From contig JAJYFE010000043.1 of NCBI GenBank assembly GCA_021785435.1, positions 1-32,067 of the forward strand: a stretch of 32,067 nucleotides of DNA, in the 5' to 3' direction. The translations under genes and the position numbers were made by a program. Origin of the DNA: Planctomycetota bacterium (lineage in GTDB: Bacteria > Planctomycetota > Phycisphaerae > WQYP01). The notes under the pieces were generated by a model. The model saw only the letters and a list, made by a program, of their open reading frames with translations, was not told where the DNA came from and did no database searches. This document shows, piece by piece, positions 1 through 9,528 of the stretch (position 1 is the stretch's first letter; every line of letters begins with the position of its first letter).

Positions 1-1
1 C

Positions 2-2842
2 GCGCAGCCGCCACCATTTAATCTCGATTACAGCCAGCGCGGGCTGGGGCTGATCGGTTGCGCCACGCCGGGCTGGTCTTCACCTTACTGGGGAAATGGC
101 AGCTTGCCGGTGACGCCGAATCCCGCAGCCAAGGGCTGGGGGTTTGAGACGGTCGGCAGCGCGATCGTCGGCTACCCGGCGGAGGATGTGACTCTACCGT
201 TCGACTTCTACACCGCCGCGAACGGCAAGAAAGGGACTGCGGATTGGTTTAAAAACGTCCGCCCGGATCTGCCATGGAGCGGCTTCATCGTCCGGCAGCA
301 ATTCGACGGCAACAATGATGCGTGTCTGCGCGACGCTTGGCGAGCGGCGAATTATGTCGGCCAGCCGCTGCTGATACCGCCCCTGCCGCCGCCAGCCCGC
401 TCCGCCGCCCCATCGGCAATCCGGATAACGCTCACCGGTGGTGGCATGACCGGTCGGCACGAATATGTCCGCGGGGAAAAACTCGAGGTGACGGCGGTGG
501 CCAAGGCTGTCGTGGGGGCCACCAGCATGCGGCTGGAACTAAAGCAAAAAAACGCTACGTTGTGGCATGAAGAAAAACCCTGCACACCGAACGGCGAGGC
601 GGGCCATGGTGCCGTCTTCAGCCTGGATACCTCACCCTACGCTTACGGCGCCTATGAAGTCCAAGCCACGGCCATGCGCGCGGGGAAAGCACTGCACACG
701 ATCAGCCAACCGCTGGGTATCCGCCACATCCCGCCGAAAGATTTTAACTGGGACATGTGGTGGGGCTTCGGTAATAATCCCGTGCGCGGCGATCTGGAGT
801 GCCGCGACATCAGCCAGGCGGGCATGGAACTTTATCTGTTTGGCGATTCGCCGCGCCAAATGCTCGCCGGCGTGGATGCCGCCACCAGATACGGCATGGG
901 CTTCAGCCTGCGCGCCATGCCGGACCTTTCCCATGGCCGGAGCCTGACCCTGCAAAAAGATCCGCAGTTTTATCGCTTCGGAGCGGATGGAAAGCCGATG
1001 GCCAACGCCTACAGCGGCGGACGCCCCGCGCTGGGCATCAGCGATCCGGCGATTTACGCCACCGCGTTAGAACCGTTCGCCGCCACCATCAGGCAGGTTG
1101 CGGAGCACCCTGGGCTGCGGCCCTATGTGCTGACCGATGATGACTACTCGTGTTACTACGGTTTCGATTACGCCCCGCACGTTCTGGCTGATTTCAAGGC
1201 CAAAACGGGTTTGGCGGCGCCACGGAAGAAGGAACTGCCTAAAACCTGCGGCGCGGTCCCGGAGGATAATCCCTGGCTGAGCTGGTGCGCCTACACGCTT
1301 GCGGACATTTGCGGAGCCTTCAACCAGGCCCAGACCGATGCGGCGCTGCGGGTCCGCCCGGACCTTCGCATCGGGCCGATCCCCGGCGCCATGCAGATTC
1401 CGCTGGTTGTGATGTGGAACGCCGGAGAATATCCAACCTACGATTTCGGCAAGCACGGCTTCAACCTGGTATGCAGTTATTACTACAACACCTACTGGCA
1501 GCCGCCGGCAACCACCACGTTCTGGATGGAAATCGGCCATATGGACAACCGGGAACTGCCGGAATGGAATTTGGCGGACTGCCTCATGACCGCCGGTTAT
1601 ACCCGGAACAACTTCTTTCATTACCTGGCCGGCGGGGTCAAGGGGTTGGCGTACTTTGCGTACAGCCAAAGGAACTCCAGCACCTGGCCGGAAATGCGCC
1701 GCCTAAGCGAGGTGGTGCGGCGGATCGGCCCGATCCAAACCCGCCTGGTTGCGGCGAAGCGGGATATCGGACTGCTGGACTCTTTCACCACCGATTGTTT
1801 CCACCCCACCAGCACCCTGGTTCGCGTCTACGGTTATCTGAATTTGCTGCAGGGCCACTTCGACGTGGAAATGGTGTCGGAGCATGAAATTCTCAACGGG
1901 CGGGCCGGGCGCTATAAGGCGGTTCTGCTTTACAACGTCCAGTACCTTCCGCGAAAAGTATATGCGGCGCTGGCGGCACACGCCGCCCAGGGCGGATTGG
2001 TGCTGCTGGATACCAGTATTCCGTTTGATATTCCCGGGGCCAGGCGGCTGGCGGTGGATATCGGCGTAGGCCAGAGGACCACCTGGAGCAGGTTGGATGT
2101 TCCCGACCATCCTGCTCTGGCCAATTACGGCGTCCCCGCCCGCGTGGAGGCCGTCAAGAAGGCCCTCTCGGCCCACGTCACAGCCCAGTTTGCGTCGGAG
2201 GACGTCCGCGTGGTGGCCACGCGGTTCCAGGCGGACGGGGTTCCGTATGTCTGGTTTGTCAACGCTCTGGATGGCAAGGAATACCTATTTTGCCACGGAT
2301 GTATGGGCGCCGGCGTCCCAGGGGCGAATACGCCCGCCAAGAAACAGAAGCTGTTGGATTGGGAAACGGCCCAGATGGCGAGCGGGCCGTATGTATCCAG
2401 GATCGTTCTGGATACGCTTCCCGGCGTACCCTACGACTTGGTAGGCGGCCGGAAGATTCCGGTGTCCAAGACGCCCGATGGCCGTTACAACCTGACGCTA
2501 TCCATGGAACGCTTCGGGGGCATTCTCGTGGCCTTTCTGCCGGAGGAGATCACCGGTGTCACACTCGAAGCTCCAGCCGGGCCCAAGCGCGGCCAGCCGT
2601 GCGAGGCGCGGGCGACGGTACGCGGAACCAGCAAGCCCGTGCCGGGGGTTATCAGCGTGGCGTTCACGCTGAAAGACCCGCGGGGAAATGTTTCGCCGGT
2701 TTCCGGCGTGCGGGCGACACAAAACGGCCAGGCCGCCTGGGCCTGGACGCCGGCCGTTAATGACCCGGCCGGGCGTTGGACGCTCGAAGCGACGGAATTG
2801 GCCTCGGGCCATACGGCCCGGGCTACGTTGGCGCTAAACTAA
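2..2842 (+). CDS. GH42-like glycosidase, 5' end outside the window
   Basis: The reading frame is open from base 2, so the true start lies upstream and 946 codons are visible. The middle (about bases 730-1780) looks like a TIM-barrel glycosidase. A TDDD segment (1133-1144) sits where clan GH-A enzymes carry the acid/base, and the Glu at 1529-1531 (in FWMEIG) is a candidate nucleophile. Bases about 1780-2100 resemble the glutaminase-like trimerisation domain that follows the barrel in GH42 beta-galactosidases (VLLYNVQYLPRKVY, GGLVLLDTS). The C-terminus (about 2540-2842) looks like an Ig-like beta-sandwich. The usual Asn-Glu of GH42 is not obvious, so substrate and even activity are uncertain. 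It could belong to an unclassified GH-A family. Cellular location is unknown because the N-terminus is missing. Confidence 0.6.
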   Translation, partial: AQPPPFNLDYSQRGLGLIGCATPGWSSPYWGNGSLPVTPNPAAKGWGFETVGSAIVGYPAEDVTLPFDFYTAANGKKGTADWFKNVRPDLPWSGFIVRQQFDGNNDACLRDAWRAANYVGQPLLIPPLPPPARSAAPSAIRITLTGGGMTGRHEYVRGEKLEVTAVAKAVVGATSMRLELKQKNATLWHEEKPCTPNGEAGHGAVFSLDTSPYAYGAYEVQATAMRAGKALHTISQPLGIRHIPPKDFNWDMWWGFGNNPVRGDLECRDISQAGMELYLFGDSPRQMLAGVDAATRYGMGFSLRAMPDLSHGRSLTLQKDPQFYRFGADGKPMANAYSGGRPALGISDPAIYATALEPFAATIRQVAEHPGLRPYVLTDDDYSCYYGFDYAPHVLADFKAKTGLAAPRKKELPKTCGAVPEDNPWLSWCAYTLADICGAFNQAQTDAALRVRPDLRIGPIPGAMQIPLVVMWNAGEYPTYDFGKHGFNLVCSYYYNTYWQPPATTTFWMEIGHMDNRELPEWNLADCLMTAGYTRNNFFHYLAGGVKGLAYFAYSQRNSSTWPEMRRLSEVVRRIGPIQTRLVAAKRDIGLLDSFTTDCFHPTSTLVRVYGYLNLLQGHFDVEMVSEHEILNGRAGRYKAVLLYNVQYLPRKVYAALAAHAAQGGLVLLDTSIPFDIPGARRLAVDIGVGQRTTWSRLDVPDHPALANYGVPARVEAVKKALSAHVTAQFASEDVRVVATRFQADGVPYVWFVNALDGKEYLFCHGCMGAGVPGANTPAKKQKLLDWETAQMASGPYVSRIVLDTLPGVPYDLVGGRKIPVSKTPDGRYNLTLSMERFGGILVAFLPEEITGVTLEAPAGPKRGQPCEARATVRGTSKPVPGVISVAFTLKDPRGNVSPVSGVRATQNGQAAWAWTPAVNDPAGRWTLEATELASGHTARATLALN

Positions 2843-3322
2843 ATTCCAAGGACGAACCTCATCACAAGTCGGCCCGCGATGGTCCGTACACGGCCGGGCC
2901 TCCGCCAAGAAAGGAAACAGCGATGACCCGCCGCGGCAAGTCCGCAACTGCCCGGTTGTCACCTACATTCCAAGGTGCCGTTGGCGAAGTTCCGGCGCCC
3001 TCAAGCGCCGGCGATAAATCTATGCCGGAGCCGAGGAGGAAACATTTTGTATTCGTAAATGAATATATCAACGAATATGAGCTTAGGCTCGGCGGTGGCC
3101 TTTCGGCGGGCAATAAAGTTGACCCCCGGCGCCTACCGCGCGGGCGGCCCCGGCGCCGCGTCCGGTACCGCGCCGGTGGGGGGCGAGGCGGTATAGCCGC
3201 GCGGACGAGTGTCGTATTTTATTGATCAAGTGGTAGCGTAATTGTGCTAATAATCGTAGTTTGCCTTGTGTAATGCGAAATCGCTGTGTCGCAATATCGA
3301 TATATATTTTTCCGTTTTCCTC
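2843..3322. other. Intergenic region with weak small open frames
   Basis: No gene is convincingly supported here. A frame at 2923-3225 (100 codons) has a purine-rich stretch (AAGGAAA) before its ATG, but its second half translates to low-complexity Arg/Gly sequence. A second frame at 3059-3196 (45 residues, start MNISTNMSLGSAVA) resembles the first residues of the downstream pseudopilin reading (MSTSMSTSPIGSVA). Its best ribosome-binding-like site (GAGGAGG, about 3033) is about 20 bases away, which is too far. A GC hairpin (CCGGCGC 2992-2998 with GCGCCGG 3005-3011) and a very GC-rich stretch (3121-3200) follow the stop of the GH42-like gene. From about 3215 the sequence turns AT-rich and leads into a promoter. 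Confidence 0.4.
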
Positions 3323-3351
3323 TTGACTCGGACTGATTCCACCCTCATAAT
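3323..3351 (+). promoter_or_regulatory. Sigma-70-type promoter for the pseudopilin gene
   Basis: A -35 box TTGACT (3323-3328) and a -10 box CATAAT (3346-3351) are separated by exactly 17 bases, in an AT-rich stretch within an otherwise GC-rich region. Transcription would start near 3358 and give a 5' leader of about 108 bases before the ATG at 3466. A small dyad (TGCGA...TCGCA, about 3273-3292) lies just upstream and could be an operator, but nothing else supports that. Confidence 0.6.
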
Positions 3352-3465
3352 CAGGTAATGATCGCCCCAGCGGACGTCGGGCTTTTACCGGGTTGTGTCG
3401 ATCCGGGGCCGGGCATCCGCGGGCGGAACGGTCGCTACGGCGACCCGCCTTTAAAGGAGTCCACC

Positions 3466-4749
3466 ATGAGTACCTCCATGAGCACCTCCCCCATCGGTTC
3501 CGTAGCCAGCAGCCCGGAAGCTATCGGGATGCCGTCCCTTTGCGGCGCCGCCCTCGTGGCCCTGGCCGCCGAGCAAGTCGTGCGCGAGGAATTTGGCCCG
3601 CCGAAATGCGTGAATTACAGCGAGATCAGTTCCGATTTGCTGAAAACCGAACACCGAAGACGGAAAACCGCGTTCACGCTCATCGAGCTGCTGGTGGTGA
3701 TATCGATAATAGCTATTCTCGTATCTATATTACTACCTGCGTTAGCCAAGGCCCGGGAACTGGCCAACCGGGCGGTGTGCATGGCCAACATCCGCGGGGT
3801 CATCCAGGCGATGATCACGTACGGCCAGAGCAACGGGGGCACGTTCCCCACGGTGAATTTTGGCGGCGCCAGTAACTATTACCAGAATTCGCCGGCGGGG
3901 TGGTTTGAAACTCTGCCCAACCGATACACCGCGCAGGAGGCGGTGCAGGCCTATTACCCGCAGAACGCGGGGAGCCGTTGCCCGGCCGCCGACATGTGGG
4001 TCCTGGTGCTGCAGGGATACGCCACGCCGGCCAGTTTTATTTGCCCCTCCGACCCCTTGGCCCAAGGCCCGGCGCCGGAGTTCCTTCCGGTGTCGGGAAC
4101 CGTCTCTGCCATGGACAATTTCAACGCGTACTGGAGCGGCAGCCTCTCCCCCGTCGGCGAGCAGGGCGGCGGCTTGAGTTATTCCCAGGCCTTTCCCTGG
4201 CAGTGGTGGGCGCTCGTGGGCCTGGTATATCCCTCCCGACCCGGCCAGTGGTGGACGACAACCGGCGCCAGTACACAGGTTCCCCTGATCGGCGACATGG
4301 CGCCGGCGGATGGCGGCAGTTCTGACGGCTCTTCGGTTGGCGACGGCCCGGGCATGGGCACGTATCAGCGCATTACCACCACGTTGCCGACGGCCAACAC
4401 CTACGGCCCGTACATCTATAATTCCGGCAATCATGCCGGCGACGGCCAGAACGTCGGCTTTGGCGACGCCCACGTGACGTGGGAAACCTCGCCTTACGTG
4501 GGCGAGAACGGTGACAATATTTTCACCTATACCACCGCCACGGGCGTGGTCAACGGCACCACGGATACCGAGCAGGTTGGGCTTTCCGGCCCGGGCCTAG
4601 GCAACGCGAATGGCGTGGTCAGCCGTCCGGCGCCGGAAATCCTTACGTTGGCCGCACCGTTCGATATTTGTATGACACCGGTACGGACCGTCAATCCCGC
4701 CCAGGCGGCCAACGCCACGGGTGGCTCTGGCGCGGTCTGGGCTTGGTAA
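3466..4749 (+). CDS. Pseudopilin-like protein with type II/IV prepilin signature
   Basis: The ATG at 3466 is chosen because AAAGGAG lies 7 bases upstream and a promoter precedes it; the product is 427 residues. It carries a prepilin N-methylation signature: basic residues (HRRRK), then FTLIELLVVISIIAIL running into a single hydrophobic helix and AKARELANRAVCMANIR. The C-terminal part is Gly/Ser/aromatic-rich and ends near a GDAHVTWE motif. That matches the pattern of PVC-group type II secretion G-like (H-X9-DG) proteins. Two things are odd. The leader before the signature is about 67 residues, far longer than the usual 5-25. The residue before the Phe is Ala where Gly is usual. In-frame GTG (3610) or TTG (3637) starts would give normal leaders but lack a visible ribosome-binding site. 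The protein is expected in the inner membrane or a pseudopilus-like assembly. Confidence 0.75.
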   Translation: MSTSMSTSPIGSVASSPEAIGMPSLCGAALVALAAEQVVREEFGPPKCVNYSEISSDLLKTEHRRRKTAFTLIELLVVISIIAILVSILLPALAKARELANRAVCMANIRGVIQAMITYGQSNGGTFPTVNFGGASNYYQNSPAGWFETLPNRYTAQEAVQAYYPQNAGSRCPAADMWVLVLQGYATPASFICPSDPLAQGPAPEFLPVSGTVSAMDNFNAYWSGSLSPVGEQGGGLSYSQAFPWQWWALVGLVYPSRPGQWWTTTGASTQVPLIGDMAPADGGSSDGSSVGDGPGMGTYQRITTTLPTANTYGPYIYNSGNHAGDGQNVGFGDAHVTWETSPYVGENGDNIFTYTTATGVVNGTTDTEQVGLSGPGLGNANGVVSRPAPEILTLAAPFDICMTPVRTVNPAQAANATGGSGAVWAW

Positions 4750-4909
4750 CGTCCTGGAGATTTTTGATTTTGGATTTCCGATTGGCGTTGTCGTGCGCGG
4801 GGCGGGCGGGTATTTCCAGCGCGAAGGTTTGACCCCAGTCCCTCATGCCGCTGCGACGCACCTACGGAGCATGAAAATGGTGTCAACTTTGTGCCACAAT
4901 CTCCATGTT

Positions 4910-4932
4910 TCTTCGCGCGACGCGAAGATTTT
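4910..4932 (+). terminator. Hairpin with short T-run, possible terminator
   Basis: TCTTCGCG (4910-4917) pairs perfectly with CGCGAAGA (4921-4928) around a 3-base loop and is followed by TTTT. It lies about 160 bases after the pseudopilin stop and before the large inverted repeat at 4979. The short T-run and the distance from the stop make a Rho-independent terminator plausible but not certain. The same CGACGCG loop region recurs in the hairpin at 20041-20067. Confidence 0.45.
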
Positions 4933-4978
4933 GGCCCGCGAGGAATCCCCGGTTTCCGGCGGAGAATCCACCCCCGGC

Positions 4979-5101
4979 AAGGTCTCCAGGGGCGACTCTG
5001 CGACGCGGGGGCTATATATTTTGGTTGCGGCTTCGCCGCGCCGTGTACATAGCCCCCGGTCCGCACGGAGGCGGAGTAGTTTAGTCGCCCACGGCGACCT
5101 T
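4979..5101. repeat. REPIN-like inverted pair of palindromic repeats
   Basis: The left arm AAGGTCTCCAGGGGCGACT (4979-4997) and the right arm AGTCGCCCACGGCGACCTT (5083-5101) are near-perfect inverted copies about 85 bases apart. Inside them GGGGGCTAT (5007-5015) pairs with ATAGCCCCC (5049-5057), and GCGGC-TTC-GCCGC (5027-5039) forms a central stem. The whole unit can fold into one long cruciform or RNA hairpin. Related arms occur at 20077, 25403-25495 and inside the cobD-cobQ gene. The element sits between the pseudopilin and the next gene. The rest of the 4750-5180 spacer holds only the hairpin at 4910 and no credible gene. Confidence 0.75.
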
Positions 5102-5180
5102 CGGCGGACTTGCCGGCGGCGGGGCTTCCAGTCATGCCCCGGCCCTCCATTTGCAGGACAGGTAAGAAAGGGAAAATCAA

Positions 5181-8100
5181 ATGTTGAATCGTTGGCGGAT
5201 TCTTTGTGTCGCTTTGCCGGTGATGGCAAGCGGAGCGATTTTCCCAGCGGGAGGTTGGGCCGCGATGGCGCCGCAATATGCCGTGCCTCAGGTGCGACTG
5301 CCTTTCATGGCGGCGCCGTCTATGACCGGCGCGGTGCGGCGCGGCCAATGGGCGGGCGCGGACGAAATGGTCGGTTTTTGCGCCAATACCCCTCCTCCCA
5401 CCCTCGCGCCACACACGGCGAAGTTCTGGGTTGGCGGCAGCCGACGAGATCTGTTTGTCGCGGTGGTCAGCGGAACCCCGCCGGGTGGCAAGCTGCTGGC
5501 GCGGGCTAATCCCATGCCGACCGGCACGAACGCTGCGACTTCACTTGACGATGCGGTGGAAATATTCGTCGATCCCTCGCCCCGCGCCGCGAACGGCGAG
5601 ATCTACCAGGCGATCATCAACGCGAAGGGAGCGATCTGGCAGCAGGCTTACCAGTCACGCGGAGGAGGCGCCCCCGCATGGCACGGCCACTGGCGTATTA
5701 CCAGTAAGGTGGCCGGCAACCGTTGGAGTCTGGAAATAGCGGTCCCCTGGCGCGATTTCGGGATCCATAATATCGTCGGCCGCACGGTGGGCATACAGGT
5801 CTGCCGTGATTGGAAACAGATCCCGGCGGACCAGGACCAGTGGTATTATTCCCAATGGTCGCCGCTGGGTGGCGATTTTACGAACCCCGCCACCATGCCA
5901 CTGGTTACTTGGAACCCACGGGCGCCGGTGGTGCAAACGCTGCAGTTACAGGACAAGCCTGACCGCCCGGCGCACATCAAAATATCCGTTCGTAATCCGC
6001 TCGCCACGCCGCTGAAGATCCGTGCTTCGGTCGTGGTTGTGCCGCAAAACAGCCGACCGACGACGCAAACGCAGACGCTGGCCCTGGCGCCCCATGAGGT
6101 GAAAATGATCTCGCTGCGCCCGGCGGCGATGTCGGACGAGCCCATCTATACCCATATCGAGGTTGGTTCCGCTGATGGCAAGACGATCTTCTACCAGCGC
6201 GGTTTTCAGTGGAAGATCAACCGCCCCCGCCAATTGTGGGCGCTGAATAGACACGCCGCCAGGCGCATCGACACCCAGTTTGCATATTATCCCTCTTACC
6301 ACGTCATGCGGGTCCGGGTGAGCCTAAGCGGCTTGGCGGATCGCTCCAAGCTGCGCGCGGTAAATCTCCAGGTGCGCGACCGCCAGACCGGCCAGATCGT
6401 CGCCGCCACCACCATGCCGCCGCACCGGTATGTGACGCGGATCGACCAGTGGAAGTTGCCGCGGCTGGATGGCAAGTATGATCTGGCGGTGAACTTGGAA
6501 GGGCTGCATACCAAGCCGCAACTGTTGCCGTTCGTGCGTTACCATTTTCCGTGGGAACATAACCAATTAGGCGAGTCGGACCTGGTGGTTCCTCCGTTTA
6601 CGCCGATCCAGGTGCATGACGATGTGGTGAGCACCGTGCTGCGCCACTATACGATGAACGGCTTGGGGCTATGGAGCCAGGTGCAAGCCAAGGGAAAGAA
6701 CTTATTGGCCGGCGCTATGAAAATCGTGGTTCGCGCCGGCGGCAAGCGATTCGCGGGAAAGGGAAGGATACAATTCACCTCAATCCGGCCGACGCAGGTG
6801 GTGGCCCTGGCCCACTGGTCCGCCGGGCCGCTGAAGGGCTCGACCCACAGCGTGTGGGATTACGACGGTCTGATGAAAACCACGCTGACCCTGGCGCCGA
6901 CGACGGAAAAACTCGACTCGGTGGCGTTGGTGATACCGCTGGTCAACAAGGACATGCCGTTGATGACCGCGTGCACCGACGGTCTGCGTTTCAACTATGC
7001 CGGTAAGACACCGGTCGGGATGGGGCAAGTATGGAATGGCAGCCAGGCGCCGCGCAACAGCATTATCGGTTCGTACGTGCCGTATATATGGCTCGGCGGG
7101 CCCTTGCGAGGCGTGGCGGTGTTTGGGGACAACGACCGCGGCTGGGTGGATTATCAGGCTAAAACGCCCTGCCAGGAATTGGTGCGGAAGGCCGATGGCA
7201 CGCTGGAATTGCGCTTAAACCTGGTGGCCAAGCCGACCCGGCTTAAGGCGCTGCATCGGATTGTGCTGGGTTTTCAGGCCACGCCGATCAAGCCGATGCC
7301 GAAAAACTGGCGGCTCTGGACATTCGGTCGGGCCGAGCCGAACGGTTACAACCAATGTTTTCTCGGAGCCTGTTATTATTGGGGAGCGCTCACGCCCTAT
7401 TCCGACATTTACCCACGCGGCCAGGATTTCAATATTTACCGGCAACTCGCCGCGGCGCGGCGCACCGGAAAGATCGACTCCGCGTTTATCAAGAAGTGGT
7501 TGGCCGGCTATAAATATCCTAAGTATCAGAGCCAGGCGTATTTTCGCCTGCAGTACCGCGCATCCGTGGAGTACGCGTTCCGCGAGTTGGCGAACCGCCC
7601 CGAGGGCGTGTTGATCTATACCAATTCGCGCGGTGTTCGTTTCGACACGCCGGAGGGGCGGACCTTTCTGAACGAGTGGGATCGCAACGCCTTCCCGACC
7701 CATCAGTGGCCTTACGGCGGCGCGGTGGCCTACGATTTAGACCCGGTGAAAAGCTTCCGCGACTACGCCATGTGGTATTATCGGAAGATGCTCACCACTT
7801 TTGATGACGGGATCTATTGGGATGATATCTTTCTACAATCGGACTTCAATACCGTCTGCACCGATGCCTATCGACTGCCCGATGGCTTCGTCCAGCCGTC
7901 GGCGGGATTGTGGGACATGCGCGCCCTTATCCGCCGCACCGCTGTGCTGGATCAAGAACTCGGTAAGCCCAACACCAATATGGTGCACATGACCAACACG
8001 GCCATCGCCCCCATCCTGGCCTTTGCCCGCCAGGATCTGGACTGGGAGATGCACAATGGCGACGCCGATTACCAGGACCGTTTCAGTCGGTCTTTTATCC

Positions 8101-8588
8101 TCACCGAAAGCATCGGAAGGCAATTTGGTAATGTGCCGGTGGTGCTGTCGGAGAACAGCGGCACATCCAATCCGAAAAAAATGGCCTGGGTGCAACGGAC
8201 GGAAGCCGGCGTCCTGCTGACTTACGAATTGAGGATATGGGACGGCTATCCGGCCTATTGGAATAACTACCAGCGCCTGGTGAACTTCGGCTATGGCACG
8301 CCGGCAGTGAAAGTGTGGAACTATTGGCGCCCCGGCTATCCGATGAAGGTCACAGGTGATAAGACCTCATCGATCATATTGAGCAAACCCGGCCAGGCCC
8401 TGATCGTGGTATGCGATTGGGGCCATGGCGGTGACATCCACCTGAAGCCCGATCGGGCTGTTTTGCATCTGCCGCGTCGGCTGACCGCCACGGACATGGA
8501 AAACAAAAACACGGTGACGGTTACCGCCGGTGGGACGATCGCGTGTCGTCTAAAAAAGCATGATTTTAGGGTGTTGCTGGTGAAGTGA
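5181..8588 (+). CDS. Secreted CBM9-like protein with DUF6067-type glycosidase domain
   Basis: 1135 residues. The ATG follows a purine-rich stretch (AAGAAAGGG), and the N-terminus (about 1-28) is a signal peptide with a basic start, hydrophobic core and Ala-rich end. Residues about 40-250 resemble a family 9 carbohydrate-binding (DOMON-like) sandwich, with VEIFVDPSP, YQAIINAKG and WSLEIAVPW. A beta-rich middle follows. The last third (about 690-1060) resembles the glycosidase-like DUF6067 domain related to GH123. DDGIYWDDIFL (875-885) contains paired acidic residues that are candidate catalytic groups at the end of a barrel strand. The protein would act outside the cytoplasm on an imported or cell-surface glycan. 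The next gene overlaps its stop codon, so the two are probably co-translated. The substrate cannot be read from sequence. Confidence 0.65.
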   Translation: MLNRWRILCVALPVMASGAIFPAGGWAAMAPQYAVPQVRLPFMAAPSMTGAVRRGQWAGADEMVGFCANTPPPTLAPHTAKFWVGGSRRDLFVAVVSGTPPGGKLLARANPMPTGTNAATSLDDAVEIFVDPSPRAANGEIYQAIINAKGAIWQQAYQSRGGGAPAWHGHWRITSKVAGNRWSLEIAVPWRDFGIHNIVGRTVGIQVCRDWKQIPADQDQWYYSQWSPLGGDFTNPATMPLVTWNPRAPVVQTLQLQDKPDRPAHIKISVRNPLATPLKIRASVVVVPQNSRPTTQTQTLALAPHEVKMISLRPAAMSDEPIYTHIEVGSADGKTIFYQRGFQWKINRPRQLWALNRHAARRIDTQFAYYPSYHVMRVRVSLSGLADRSKLRAVNLQVRDRQTGQIVAATTMPPHRYVTRIDQWKLPRLDGKYDLAVNLEGLHTKPQLLPFVRYHFPWEHNQLGESDLVVPPFTPIQVHDDVVSTVLRHYTMNGLGLWSQVQAKGKNLLAGAMKIVVRAGGKRFAGKGRIQFTSIRPTQVVALAHWSAGPLKGSTHSVWDYDGLMKTTLTLAPTTEKLDSVALVIPLVNKDMPLMTACTDGLRFNYAGKTPVGMGQVWNGSQAPRNSIIGSYVPYIWLGGPLRGVAVFGDNDRGWVDYQAKTPCQELVRKADGTLELRLNLVAKPTRLKALHRIVLGFQATPIKPMPKNWRLWTFGRAEPNGYNQCFLGACYYWGALTPYSDIYPRGQDFNIYRQLAAARRTGKIDSAFIKKWLAGYKYPKYQSQAYFRLQYRASVEYAFRELANRPEGVLIYTNSRGVRFDTPEGRTFLNEWDRNAFPTHQWPYGGAVAYDLDPVKSFRDYAMWYYRKMLTTFDDGIYWDDIFLQSDFNTVCTDAYRLPDGFVQPSAGLWDMRALIRRTAVLDQELGKPNTNMVHMTNTAIAPILAFARQDLDWEMHNGDADYQDRFSRSFILTESIGRQFGNVPVVLSENSGTSNPKKMAWVQRTEAGVLLTYELRIWDGYPAYWNNYQRLVNFGYGTPAVKVWNYWRPGYPMKVTGDKTSSIILSKPGQALIVVCDWGHGGDIHLKPDRAVLHLPRRLTATDMENKNTVTVTAGGTIACRLKKHDFRVLLVK

Positions 8589-9499
8589 GGACTATCGTGG
8601 CCAACTTTTTTCACCGGAGACGAAGGCTCGGCACCTCGGAATCCTTGGCGTCGGCATTTACCTTGGCCCGCTGGTGTGGCGGGCTGCTCATTCTGGCGAC
8701 GGCCGGGGCGTGCCTTGCCACATCCGGTCGGACTATTGCCGGGGCCGCTCCCGCCCCGGTTCGCTCCGCCAGCAGGCCAGACCCCAGCAACCCTGCGCTG
8801 GCGAAGTTCGATAACGCGATCACGCTTTATGTAAGTTTCGATCATCTGCCTTTGATCGCCGATATGTCCGGCGGCGATGGCCGGCCGGCCAACATCAGCG
8901 GCCTGACCGTTCTGGAACCCGGCCTTTATGGCCGGGCCCTGCTGCTTGGCCCGCTTCTGCGCTGGCCCGGCATCAGCTACAAGGCGGCACACAATATCGA
9001 TTTGTCCAAACCCGGCGCCCTGGCGGTTTGGATCAGCGCCTACCACTGGCGGCGCAACCAAAACAAAACGCCTTATCTTTTTTTCGTAGAGGTTAATGAT
9101 CGCGGTCGGGTATTGGGGCTGGCGCGCATGGGGGTGTTCCAAAATCACGAGGCGGTTTACGCCTACGCCGGTGTCGGCGGCAAAGTCGTCAGTATCATCG
9201 CCGGCAACTCGCTGCGCTGGAGGACAGGCCAATGGCACCTGTTGGTGGTCAACTGGCGGTCGGAAGCACTGGCGCTGTCTCTTGACGGGCGACTCCCCGG
9301 ACAAACCAGCCTCGCCCCCACCGGCTTTCCGCAGGCCCACGGCCCGCCGGGATGCTTAGTGTTGCACGGCGGCTTGTCCCCGCTCGAACCGTGCTTATTG
9401 GATGAGCTGCTGGTGTTCAATCATCCGCTGAGCGGGAGGGAAATCCAGTGGCTATGGCGACAGGGATGTCTACAGGCCCGGCGTGGTCGGCGCCAGTGA
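8585..9499 (+). CDS. LamG-like (concanavalin A-like) domain protein
   Basis: 304 residues. The GTG start overlaps the previous TGA (GTGA), which suggests translational coupling. A hydrophobic stretch near residues 20-42 (CGGLLILATAGACLATSG) is a signal anchor or signal peptide. Residues about 75-298 read as a LamG/concanavalin A-like jelly roll: ITLYVSFDHLPLIADMSGG, GALAVWISA, WHLLVVNWRS, LSLDGRLPG, LDELLVFNHPLSGREIQWL. This fold usually binds carbohydrate and lacks a catalytic centre. It lies between a secreted glycosidase and a lyase-like gene, so it probably helps bind the same glycan. The fold assignment is fairly secure; the ligand is unknown. Confidence 0.7.
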   Translation: MRTIVANFFHRRRRLGTSESLASAFTLARWCGGLLILATAGACLATSGRTIAGAAPAPVRSASRPDPSNPALAKFDNAITLYVSFDHLPLIADMSGGDGRPANISGLTVLEPGLYGRALLLGPLLRWPGISYKAAHNIDLSKPGALAVWISAYHWRRNQNKTPYLFFVEVNDRGRVLGLARMGVFQNHEAVYAYAGVGGKVVSIIAGNSLRWRTGQWHLLVVNWRSEALALSLDGRLPGQTSLAPTGFPQAHGPPGCLVLHGGLSPLEPCLLDELLVFNHPLSGREIQWLWRQGCLQARRGRRQ

Positions 9500-9528
9500 T
9501 TGTCGACAGAATAAGGAGCGGACAGGCT

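Noticed and set aside
1067..1669. A 200-codon minus-strand frame
   Set aside because: It is antisense to the GH42-like barrel and has no independent support.
4527..5414. A 295-codon open frame on the minus strand across the 4750-5180 spacer
   Set aside because: It runs through the inverted repeat and the antisense of two real genes, and its translation is low complexity with no domain.
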